Shown: positions 25,891 through 35,186 of the stretch, piece after piece
Layout of the letters: each line of letters opens with the position of its first letter
Position numbering within the stretch: position 1 is the first letter of the stretch
Source: Sweltsa coloradensis
Taxonomy: Eukaryota > Arthropoda > Insecta > Plecoptera > Chloroperlidae
Assembly (NCBI GenBank): GCA_024449915.1
Contig: JAMZAV010000802.1
Coordinates: 124,001-188,000, forward strand
DNA: 64,000 bases
Direction: 5' to 3'
Notes under the pieces: generated by a model
What the model saw: only the letters and a program-made list of their open reading frames with translations
Told to the model about the DNA's origin: nothing
The model's database searches: none
Made by a program: the position numbers and the translations under genes

Positions 25891-26030
25891 TGTTAATATT
25901 TAATACAGTCCAGAAATTAAAAAATCCATCCCGATCGGGGTTCGAACCCGATTCTCCCACTTTCCGGGTGGACGCCTTAGCCAACAAGACCAACGATTTT
26001 TTAATTTCTGGATTGTATTAAATATTAACA
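25891..26030 (-). mobile_element. tRNA-like module enclosed by 36-bp inverted repeats
   Basis: The ends, 25,891-25,926 and 25,995-26,030, are inverted repeats starting tgttaatatttaataca, with one mismatch in 36. Between them, on the minus strand, is a tRNA-like sequence. Its A-box-like tggtcttgttgg misses one consensus base and its B box ggttcgaaccc matches fully; about 33 nt separate the two, the normal distance. The T arm has a perfect 5-bp stem. The anticodon arm pairs with a 7-nt loop reading gga at the anticodon position, but with C instead of the usual U before it. The acceptor stem does not pair, so this is not a functional tRNA gene. It is either a SINE-like module in a MITE or a palindromic tRNA-derived element. 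No target duplication is evident. Confidence 0.8.
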
Positions 26031-26234
26031 ATTCCACCTACGGGAGTGTTTCCCGACTATCCAAATCGAGAAACAAACTGTTGTTCATTTTACCATAAGA
26101 CGTATTTACATTTTAAAAATTTGGTTTTGGCATTTGCAATTTGCAATTATGTTTGATAATATTTTTTATGTAGTATTTTAATTTGTTATGGCAGATTAGA
26201 TGATACTAACAAAATTGTCTTTTTGAAAGTGATG

Positions 26235-26360
26235 AGCAGAGCTCCCCTATAAATAATCACCTCCTTTCTGTCCGTCCGTCCGTCCGTCCGTCGGTGCGTG
26301 CGTGTGTCACGTCTCAGCTCGCGATAAAAACCGAACAAGACCTCTGACTGACATGCGTTT
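26235..26360 (+). repeat. Family B repeat, 5' part, with TCCG run
   Basis: Contains the family B signature: agcagagctccc, a gtcc/gtccg tandem run (26,267-26,293), gtgtcacgtctcagctcg, gataaaaaccgaacaaga and gacatgcgttttattgttg. Other copies are at 30.7, 39.6, 42.9, 54.9 (reverse) and 63.0 kb. Confidence 0.65.
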
Positions 26361-26392
26361 TATTGTTGATATTAATTTCTAGTCTATATAAT

Positions 26393-26660
26393 CCCGAAAG
26401 TGCAAATCCCCGAAAATTCGATAAAATACTTTTTCGCGGAGTTACACTTTCGGGGAATTGCACTTTCGGGAGATTTTACTTTCGGAAGATTACACTTTCG
26501 GGGTTTTACACTTTAGGGATTTTTAACTTTCGTTAATCTGTACTTTCGTGGATTTGTACATACGGGAACCAGAATTCGGAAAATATCACTTTCTGCTATC
26601 TGCACTTTCGGGGTCTGGAAACATTCTGGGTTTTTGCTCTTCGGGGTTTGTTCTTCGTCG
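26393..26660. repeat. 16-bp minisatellite, cactttcgggg type, with inverted start
   Basis: The core cactttcggg and variants recur at 26,445, 26,461, 26,477, 26,493, 26,509, 26,525, 26,541 and 26,557, exactly 16 bp apart. The spacing continues at about 26,571, 26,587 and 26,603, then looser copies to about 26,660. Two units at the left end (cccgaaagtg at 26,393 and ccccgaaaat at about 26,408) are in the opposite orientation. No coding frame follows the array. Confidence 0.85.
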
Positions 26661-27394
26661 TTCTGTTGGTTATGTAGTTTTGCTTCCGGTTATGGGTACT
26701 ATTCCGTACCCGTGCTTGTCAAATTAATCACATTATTTAAAAACTATATCCCTGTGCTGTTAAGTGGGCTTTATACTGGGAAGTTGGAAGATAAAAAGTG
26801 AAGAAAAAGAGTAACTTTCCTATGTACACTGTTCAAAATATTTTCGTCAAATTACTGCAAATGTCGTTGGAAGTACTGCTTACTAACTAATTCCAGTTTT
26901 TCTACTGCAAGTCCGATTTCTTTATTTTACTGCAAATGTTGTGTTTTACGACTTGAAAAAGCGTAGTAAATTTTCGAACAAGATTGCCAATTTAAATAAT
27001 TCTATTTGTTATTTTACTGAGTTTGAGTTGTCAAAGTTTTACGGCAAATGTTTTGTTATTCGACTACATGAAACAGTTTGATAAAAGCATTTTATTTCGT
27101 TTGTTAACTCAATATAGGCAATTTTAAATCTAGTCAATATGCCGTAATTTTACGGCAAATGTTTAGTTATTTGACTACATGATCCAGCAAAAAATTTCGA
27201 CCCGTACGAATATTATTTTAGTAATCGTCAGGTTGAAATTTCTCCTCCTGTAGTGGGATTAATGGAGCATTACAATTATTTAATTTAACAATTAAACTAT
27301 GATAACGAACGTTCCTGTAAGAAAGACAAGCATCATTTAATAGCTAGTACGAAGATTAATATTACATATAAATTTCATGGTATTAAAATCTCGG

Positions 27395-27485
27395 AAGTCA
27401 GCGAGGCTCGAACCTGGTACACCTGGAGAGAGAGTATACACTGTCCTAGTCAATAAACCCAATACACCAAGACACCGTATACCTG
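27395..27485 (-). repeat. tRNA-like segment within the 1.9-kb element
   Basis: On the minus strand, 'cggtgtcttggtgtattggg' followed later by a B-box-like caggttcgagcct suggests a tRNA-derived promoter region. The region between is longer than in a normal tRNA and the arms do not fold cleanly. It could be a decayed SINE head. Confidence 0.4.
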
Positions 27486-28129
27486 AAGCGCGTCTGTAGT
27501 GAATCATGTTGGGAGATGTAGTTATGTTTTAAATGAGAAATTCAATACGAAAAGTAGGGTTTCGGATTCCTGGTCATATTATATAACAATATAACGATAG
27601 GCCTATAATATAATTAATATTAATTATTAATGTACTCCTCGGGGTCGAAATTTCGTCCTTTCGGAAATCCGCCATGCATGGTGATATAAGATATTAATCT
27701 ACTCTTCTGTGTCGAATAACCGTTCTTTTAAACGCTGTTAACTGGTCACTAGTAAGAGAATATTATGAAAATATGATTACATTATTACTTTGACAACTCT
27801 TAAATGGTGAAGATTGGAACCATATTGGGCGATTGTTAGAATTTCATAGGATAATTGTTTCGGTCTGCCAAGTGATATTTATCTACCCTTCAGGATCGAA
27901 TTCTCGTCCTTTTAAAGTCTGCTAACTGTCCATTTTTAAGTGAATATTATTCCAATAGAAGTACATTTAACGACCTAAAAAGTTGAATATTAGAACCATA
28001 CCGATCAATTTATGATTCACTGTTTGAGGAATTATTGGTTCGGCCCGCATTTTATTTCAAGCTGCAAAATTATATTTTTATATTATTATTATTTATTATT
28101 ATTTATTTTTATTTATTTTATTTTAGTCG

Positions 28130-28430
28130 ACATTTGCCGTATATTAACAGAAAGTAGATGATTTGATTGGTGAAATAGTTTAGTTTACTAACAACTGACA
28201 ATTGATGATATTCTTACTATATGCAGTAAGAACACTGATTAATACGTCCGTACAATAAAGTGAACATTTACCGTTGATTTACAGAAAGTAGATGACTTAA
28301 GCGGTGAAATAATTTAGTTTACTTACAACTGACAATGGATAATATTCTAACTATGTGCAGTTAGAACACTGATTACTACGTCCGTAGAATAAAGTGATCA
28401 TTTGCCGTAAATTTACAGAAAATCGGTATT
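28130..28430. repeat. 134-bp tandem repeat, about 2.2 units
   Basis: Units start at 28,130, 28,264 and 28,398 with the motif catttgccgt or catttaccgt. Each continues through 'acagaaagtagatga', 'tagtttact', 'acaactgacaat' and 'agaacactgatta'. The third unit breaks off after about 30 bp. The spacing is the same for both intervals. Confidence 0.85.
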
Positions 28431-29095
28431 TATTTGCAACAATTAACTCGTTTGATTAACTATTTGTCTAGGAATATATTTGATATTGGTTTCGTCGAAG
28501 TTCCAGACTGTGATAACATTTATTTTAAGAAGTCGTTGTCTTAATTTTCCTTGATGGTGCATTCAACTTAAGCTAATTTGATTAGTTTTTTTACTGCATT
28601 TGTCGTCTAATTTGTAGTTTACTACAACATTTCCAGTAAATTAAAAAAACTGAATACGTGCAGTAAATTTACTAATAAACATTTTCAGTAATTTGACGAT
28701 TTTTTTGAACAGTGTAGTAGAGATAACATTTAGCTAACTTGTCGGACACTGCTTGACAAGAGAGAAGTGGAGAGAAAAATGACCTTGAAGATATGATCGC
28801 GATTGGTCTCTCTGTTGCCAATGACGACATCGAGACGCCTACGCTTTTTTAGTCTTCACTAAAAAGTTTCCTATAGAGACTCTCTTCAAAAAGTTACTCT
28901 TTCTTTTCACTTTTCTCTTTTACTTTACTAGGAAAACGCTTAAGTCCCGCCGTGTTGATGGATGAGCTTTTTAAGGTTTTAAGTTTGCGTGGGATATCTT
29001 TGCTTTTGCAAGTGCTTTGTTTTGATGCCTACGAATTGTAGGTGATTGTTGTCAAGTTTCTATTGTTTCTTGTCAATTGGTATTATTTATCGTAA

Positions 29096-29715
29096 AAAAC
29101 TTATATTAAAAGCTTTATTTCTATGGATTCTGGCTAACGTTTTCAACTTTTTCTTTCAAAAGGTACTACATCACCATAACCTTAATGTCCATGTATAATA
29201 TGAACGTTGTAACCCCACCCGTATTGGTCAGAATTGGCCCAAATGGCACGAAAATATCGTACAAAAAAACAAAAATCTTATATTTAAAAGCTTTATTTCT
29301 ATAGATTCTGGCTAACTTTTTCAACTTTTTCTTTCAAAATGTACTACATCACCATAACCTTAATGTCCATGTACAATATGAACGTTGTAGCCCCACCCGT
29401 TTGGTCAGAATTGGCCCAAATGGCACGAAAATATCGCACAAAAAATCGAAAAAAAATCGTAAAAGTACGATATTCATGAGAAATATTTCTTCGATTGTAC
29501 CCAAAAACGTAGCAAGTCTAAGTTCAGAGATTTCGAAGGTCCCCTCCAATTTTCATCCAGATCGCATATGCCGTTTGCCCGGTAGAGAGCGAACAAACAG
29601 ACAGAAAAAAAAACAAACAAACAAACAAACAAAAAAACACCCGAGCTAAATTTTTTGGGGGTTCAGTGAACTTGAAGTCTTCGCTGCACTCGCCTCGCTC
29701 GCTACGCTCATCCAA
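29096..29715 (+). repeat. Family A repeat: 178-bp tandem pair plus tail
   Basis: Two direct units start near 29,108 and 29,286 (178 bp apart). They share 'aaaagctttatttctat', 'gattctggctaac', 'actacatcaccataacctta', 'tgaacgttgta' and 'ggcacgaaaatatcg'. The second runs into the family tail: gagaaatatttcttcgattg, aagttcagagatttcgaagg, atgccgtttgcccgg, an aaac-rich run (29,606-29,636), and a cgctcgctacgctcatcc end. Open frames here are products of the repeat. Confidence 0.8.
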
Positions 29716-29989
29716 CTAACTTCCAGTGTGAAGCCCTCTTTAAATAGAAACAATGTGTTTTCTTAGTTCTGTGTCTCATAACTAGGAAGCTTCGCAAACG
29801 CTTTTTTTAGTCGCGTTGATGGATGAGCTTTTTAATTATAAAATGTTAGTATTAATTTAAAATAATAAAAACATATTAACACGGCCCATACAAAGCAATC
29901 ATTAGGTCTGTTGGATCTTTGATTGTTTGTAACAAGGCTGTGAGTAAGGTATAAAATCTCCTGTGAAGTTTTCATACAAGGCTGTGAGA

Positions 29990-30585
29990 AAGGTCTCAAA
30001 TCTATCTATATTTTCGTGCTATTTGGGCGGATTCTGACCAAACGGGTGGGGCTACAACGTTCATATTTCACATGGACATTAAGGTAAGGGTGATGTATTG
30101 ACTTTTGAAAGAAAAAGTTGAAAAAGTTAGCCAGAATCTATAGAAATAAATGTTTTAATATTTAACACCTCAAAAAACTGAAATTAAAACCTTTATTTCT
30201 ATAGATTCTGGCTAACTTTTTCTACTTTTTCTTTCAAAAGTCAATACATCACCGTTATCTTAATGTGCATGTGAAATATGAACGTTGTAGCCCCACCCGT
30301 TTGGTCAGAATCGGTCCAAATGTCACGAAAATATCGCACTAAAAATCGAAAAAAATCGTAAAAGTACGATATTCATGAGAAATATTTCTTCGATTGTACC
30401 CAAAAACGTGGCAAGTCTAAGTTCAGAGAAAACGAAGGTCGTGTCAAATTTTCATCAAGATCGCATATGCCGTTTGCCCGGTAGAGAGCGAACAAACAGA
30501 CGGAAAAAAAAAAAAAACAACGGAGCTAAATTTTTTGGGGGGTCGGTGAAATTGAAGTCTTCGCTTCGCTCATCCAAAAAGTTTT
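29990..30585. repeat. Family A repeats in inverted pair, long hairpin
   Basis: An inverted unit (about 30,010-30,160) faces a forward unit (about 30,181-30,345) with a spacer of roughly 20-25 bp. The arms of about 150 bp share blocks such as ccaaacgggtggggctacaa and its complement, with a modest number of mismatches. The forward unit continues into the tail (poly-A at about 30,505-30,518; cttcgcttcgctcatcc at about 30,559-30,575). A transcript across it could form a long double-stranded RNA; that is inference. Confidence 0.8.
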
Positions 30586-30719
30586 GATTTATTTCAAAAT
30601 TTACATATTAAGCTTCGTGAATATCTCTTTCATAATTATGCAATTTTTGGGAACTTAAATCACCAAATGATTCCCAACCAAAATCTATTTAGTCTCACCC
30701 ATTTCTCATAATTTTTTAA

Positions 30720-31500
30720 AAGAATGAAACTCTTTTTCGTCCGTCCGTCCGTCCGTCAGTTCGTCCGTGTGTGTGTCAAGTCTAGCGATAAAACCGACCA
30801 CTACCACCGGTAGACATACGTCTCTGATGATATTGTCCGGCAAACAAGAGAGATACATATTTTTTTGGTAACCCTCGGAGTCATGTGTGGCTCGTTGGTC
30901 TTTGTGTGGCTCGTTGGTCTTATGGTTAGCGTATCTGCTTCCAATGCAGAAGGTCCAGGGTTCGATTCCCGCTAAAGTCAGAAGTTTTTCAACTTCTGAT
31001 TTGGACTTAAGTCCATCAGTTCTTGTCTTAGAAGTTTGTATATAAACGGTGACTTTGGAGCCGTCCTAGCAACGAAACACGTAAAAAATTCAGAGTTGTG
31101 CTGAATCGGCCTTGTTGATTCTGGCGTTTATCCGCTGGTGTTTGCACTGTCCATACCACTGATTGCTATATTTCCTATTAAAAATATCGATCTTTGGTTG
31201 GTTATCGTTCACTCGTCGATTGCGTCGGGGTCTGCAGGGTTGGCTTGGTCACTTTGATTTAAAGTCCCCCACTGAAAAATAGTTTTATAACTGAGTGCTT
31301 AGACCCTAAATAAAATTTATTTTTTTATTATTTAAGCGGACAAGCTAGTCTTGCACCTTTTTCAGACAATTTTCCGTACTCGGCACCTCCACCAAACCTA
31401 TGAGATTTTATTTGCGTGCTCTTATTTTTGACAACTGAATTGATTAAGTAGCTTCGCTGCCTATTTTGGGTACTTCCATTCCCATGCTTGTTTCGAACAA
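30720..31500 (+). repeat. Family B repeat interrupted by a SINE
   Basis: The left part (30,728-30,870) has the gtccgtccg run, gtgtgtgtcaagtc and agcgataaaaccga. The right part (about 31,375-31,500) has ctcggcacctccaccaaacc, aagtagcttcgctgcc and cccatgcttgtttc. An S1 SINE separates them. Other family B copies show the two parts on one continuous element, so the SINE inserted later. Confidence 0.65.
30884..31325 (+). repeat. tRNA-derived SINE (family S1), full-length copy
   Basis: The head is tRNA-like: A-box-like tggtcttatgg, anticodon arm with a perfect 5-bp stem (tctgc/gcaga) around a loop reading cca, and B box gggttcgattccc. The body has 'acggtgactttggagccgtc', 'gtccataccactgattgcta', 'aatatcgatctttggttgg' and 'gtcccccactg'. 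It ends tagaccctaaata and a T-rich run. The first 19 bp (30,884-30,902) are tandemly repeated at 30,903-30,921. It lies inside a family B copy. Confidence 0.85.
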
Positions 31501-31581
31501 GCACAGATATACGGAAGCACGCAAACTAGGGAGCTAAATGATATTTTCGGGGACTTTCAAAATCTTGAAGCTATATTTATG

Positions 31582-31642
31582 GGTACAATCACAGATAATA
31601 GAGTACACTACGTAGTGTACTCTATTATCTGTGGTACAATCA
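31582..31642. mobile_element. 44-bp perfect palindrome with flanking 10-bp direct repeats
   Basis: Bases 31,590-31,633 read the same on both strands, centred on tacgta at 31,609-31,614. The sequence ggtacaatca occurs directly repeated at 31,582-31,591 and 31,633-31,642. This fits a tiny fold-back insertion with a target duplication, or a palindrome created during a repair event. Confidence 0.75.
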
Positions 31643-34179
31643 TACAAGAATTTCTTATGTAAATAGCATTAATGTGATGTCTTTCGAAAGTATTAATTTT
31701 CAGTAGACAGGCCATATAAGCTCATTCATCAACGAAGCGGCCTAGTATTTTACATGTTACGACACACACGACTGCGTTTGGTGCGTTTCAAATTTAGACG
31801 ATTGAAAGCTCGTACACCACACATGGAAACCTTTTAATTTGATGTCTGGAAAAGCGCAAACAATTCAAACTAAGAACATACTCCTCATAGTAATCAAAAT
31901 GAATCATTTATTTAATTATTAATAGTGCTTCGCGTGTATTCTTCAAAGTAGACCACCCACATTTTTTAAAAACTTTAAAGTGCATTTCTTAATTACCCAC
32001 ATTCAATAAATTTAAAAATAGGAAACAAAATATATCGACTTTGGATGGACTAATCACTTTGAGAGGGTTTTTAGCCACAAATTAGGAAATATTTTAAAAA
32101 ATTACAAATGTGATATAATTTAGTTCATATTTGATAAAGCAATAGGTTACAATTCAATACAAACAGTTTAAGCTGCATTCTATTCTATGAATTACTTTTA
32201 ACTTTAACTCCACTAAGGGAAAGGAAAAGTGTGGGCTAGTCCATTTTGATTCTCAATTCCTCAATTTAGTATTTAGTACCATCAAAATGTTACTTACCCT
32301 TCCATGCTCTTAGAAGAATATTTTGACGGGATGTGTAGGAGTAAAGCTGTAATGGCTTTCCTAAATTTTATAATCAAAATATGTTTGGTGGTTAGAAATT
32401 CAAACATTATAACCCCAATCTGCACAATCTATGTCTGCACTGAAATCTATATACTCTGGCCATCCACCAATGGGAGTTGAACGCTGGATCAGACGAAATA
32501 TAAATTACATGAACATAATTAGCGTTTTTATGGTATATTGATTGCTAAATCTGAGTAAAATTCTTAAAAACTACAAAATGTAAATTTACTGAAAAAAAGG
32601 TTTCCTATCCAATGGTGAGAAATGTTTAGCGTTGTACTCCTAGCGTTAAAGTGACTACATTGAATTGAATGTTCCTTAGAATAGAAGCATAATTTGATTC
32701 ATTACCCACATTAAAATCAGAACTTCCCTTTGGGTTTTGGGGAAAAAGGTAAAATAAGGCTAAAAATGCTTTTGGAAATTAATGCTAAATATGTCCGACT
32801 ATAATCTATTTTTTCAATATGTCGTAAACGAATATAATATAAGTAAGCTTCGCTATCTATACCGGATACTACCGTACAATTGCTTGGGTGTCATATTTAC
32901 TACTTCAACATACTTTAGATGTAGCTATACCAACATTGCAATAATTAATTTCCAATAAAATGCAAATGTGCACGGGGGTATTTCCCGTGCATGTAATAAA
33001 AAGTACTTTTACAATGTGGCTTTTACAGACAGAAAAACATCCAATCGCCGAGTTGTCCTACCTAGCCTAGGCAATAAAATGCTGATAACATTCAAAATCT
33101 CTATTGGTGTAAACAATTTAAGTTTATGATAGTATCGCCACGGCTATAATTAAATTGATGATTCATTGAACAAACCTAATACATTTTCAAGGGTATCATA
33201 TTCATTTCTTCCTCAGGCGACATAAGGTAAATACTATTCTCGCCTTGAAAGAATTTGACGGGTTTGTGATGTAAAACGCTCCGGGCTACCGTTTTGCCTC
33301 ATTGAGTACTGATCGTAAACTAATGATTGGTGGATCCATCGACCTTGAAAGTTGTTCGTAAACCCCGGAAGTGTCGTCACAGTGATACTCACCACTCGCC
33401 GTATGGTGGTGGTGGTGGTGAGTTACAATCAGATGGCGCCAATATTTACGACTTACGAGCATGCACCATGGTATGTCGGTAAATTGAAATTATTTGGACA
33501 TACAACATACATTTAACAATCAATTTTACCTCTTCTACTAGTTTTATTGCTGGTGGTAAAAATTAGAGCTTAGCCCCATTTAACAAAGTGTATCAATACC
33601 AGGACAATATACATAAAAATTTCAATATATAAAATACTTACATTCCAAAAGATTACACGTAATAATAAAAAAACATAATGTTATACAAAAATAAACTAGT
33701 CTGATGGAGTATGTGTGCATGTGTGTGGGTGTGTGTATATGTGTGTAAGTGATTAATGTCAACAGGTATGTTACGTACATTGGACAGCAACACTCAAAAT
33801 TCACTTCACACAGTCGAGTTTTCGCACGGGTGGCCAAATCGTCAGTACCTATTATACAACTAATTAAAATTAAAAATATTGTCAATTTATCTTGTTTCTT
33901 ATCTTATTTCACAGGCGGTCAGCTAAGAGAAAGGTAAGAACGAGATAAGGTGACGATGTTTCTCGTTTTACCAATAGTTAGCTAACCGAGGTTATCTGTT
34001 GTAATGTTGGGAAGGGTGTGTCAAAAAAGTCACCAACATTCGAACTGGATGCCAAGTAGGTTGCCCTTTGCGCATGCTTCAATCAGGCGAATTATAGTAG
34101 AATTACGTTGCTCTTTCAATTATTCAATACAAATGATAGATAATTTAGTATGTATTCATATTTATTTTAATGACCTTGG
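31643..34179. other. Unannotated AT-rich stretch
   Basis: No gene can be supported. Small features are a hairpin (tgcacggg/cccgtgca, 32,969-32,991), a (GGT)n run (about 33,403-33,420) and a tgtg-rich run (about 33,711-33,747). Confidence 0.4.
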
Positions 34180-34262
34180 AAAACACTTTCAGTCAGGATT
34201 GTTGTTGTTGTTGTTGTTGTTTCAGATTCGGGACCTCCCGAATCAGTCTTACGCGTTACGCA
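34180..34262 (-). repeat. SINE S2 fragment with (TTG)n expansion
   Basis: The piece ttcagtcaggattg is followed by about seven ttg repeats (34,199-34,221) and then gggacctcccgaatcagtct, the S2 head. The triplet expansion replaces the B-box side of the SINE. Confidence 0.6.
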
Positions 34263-35186
34263 CACAAAACAGTAGAAAACGACTGATAAGTCTTCGAAAT
34301 CTTGTTTTAAATCTTGTTATCTATTTTATAAAGTGGAGTGTTAAGTCCAATAAATTACAGCTATTATTATATGATTGGACTAGTCAGTATTTTAGCTCCA
34401 AAGCAAGGGATATCTTTCAAATCACACATAGTATAAAATTACAATAAACTTGTAATCCTTCACTGACCTGTTGGATTAATCGTTCCGACTGCATTGTTAT
34501 TTTATTGCAAACATTTCTAGCAGAATCTAGATTATTCTTATTCTTATTAATACCATCAGTCTAATACTTTTGAATCTTTCTTCTGACGATTTTTGATAAG
34601 CAACTAAGTATACAAATGTAGAACATTTGCAAGTTAGCAAGTTTAATCTTTAGTATTTTTTACAAGTCACCCTAAGTTTGTGTGTGGCATAATGTTACGT
34701 CACAAAGTGAATGCAGCACATTGGAGAATTAAAATAAAATGTGCCATTGCATTTCAACGTAACCGTTTATTTTTATTATGCAATGTGTGTCACTCTATGG
34801 TTAATCTTATATACCATCATGCACAGTTAAATATTATCTTGTTGCAAGATGTGCATAATTGGTAATTAACACTTGTACTTAGCGTCCATAGCAAATCATC
34901 CTATGCACACGTCCATGAATGGTCTGAAAAAGAAAGAAGATTGTAAACTGCAGTTGTTCCGTGCTGTATGACTTCACTTTCACTATATCTTCTTGTGCGG
35001 TATCGACGGCGGCGCTGTAAGAGAAGAAAGTCTGCTGGCTAACGTGAGGCAGATGCGTCACCATGGCCTTGTCACCAATGCCACTTGTACCACTAAATAT
35101 TCCCGATTAATTCCAATAAGTAAAATCCTATTTAAAAAAAAAACAGTGTGATGCTGTTGGACACCTATCACTCAAAACTCGAACAC
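34263..35186. other. Unannotated stretch
   Basis: The 147-codon frame starting at 34,004 runs across the SINE fragment and the TTG run (giving a leucine run) and is not a credible gene. No other feature is visible. Confidence 0.4.

Larger units (their letters stand above)
26827..28714. mobile_element. 1.9-kb inverted-repeat DNA element, non-coding
   Basis: The ends are inverted repeats starting cactgttcaaaa and continuing through tcgtcaaattactg on both strands, about 35-40 bp with a few mismatches. A TA dinucleotide flanks each end (26,825-26,826 and 28,715-28,716), which fits a TA target duplication. Variants of 'tttactgcaaatgt' recur inside near both ends. No long open frame is present, so it is non-autonomous. 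It carries a tRNA-like segment (about 27,400-27,485, minus strand) and a 134-bp tandem repeat (28,130-28,430). Confidence 0.75.
26775..28935. mobile_element. Outer fold-back element split by a later insertion
   Basis: The segment just left of the 1.9-kb element (about 26,780-26,822: gtgaagaaaaagagtaactt) is the inverted complement of sequence right of it (about 28,874-28,920: aaagttactctttcttttca). Without the insertion the two sides would form a short element of roughly 270 bp with imperfect inverted arms. I infer that it was in place first and was then split. The outer limits are approximate. Confidence 0.5.

Noticed and set aside
25927..25994. Possible functional serine-type tRNA gene
   Set aside because: The acceptor stem does not pair and the base before the anticodon is C rather than U. 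The inverted repeats indicate a mobile element.
29349..29715. Open frames of 60-80 codons on both strands
   Set aside because: They are translations of the family A repeat tail, including its AAAC run, and recur with every copy.
30884..30970. Possible functional tRNA gene
   Set aside because: The A and B boxes and anticodon arm are present but no acceptor stem pairs, and the sequence continues into a SINE body found elsewhere.
32969..32991. Hairpin tgcacggg/cccgtgca as a terminator or regulatory RNA
   Set aside because: A single 8-bp stem in eukaryotic intergenic DNA is not meaningful without transcript evidence.
34004..34447. 147-codon + strand open frame
   Set aside because: It passes through a SINE fragment and a TTG microsatellite, which alone creates a leucine run. 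No domain or splice sites support it.
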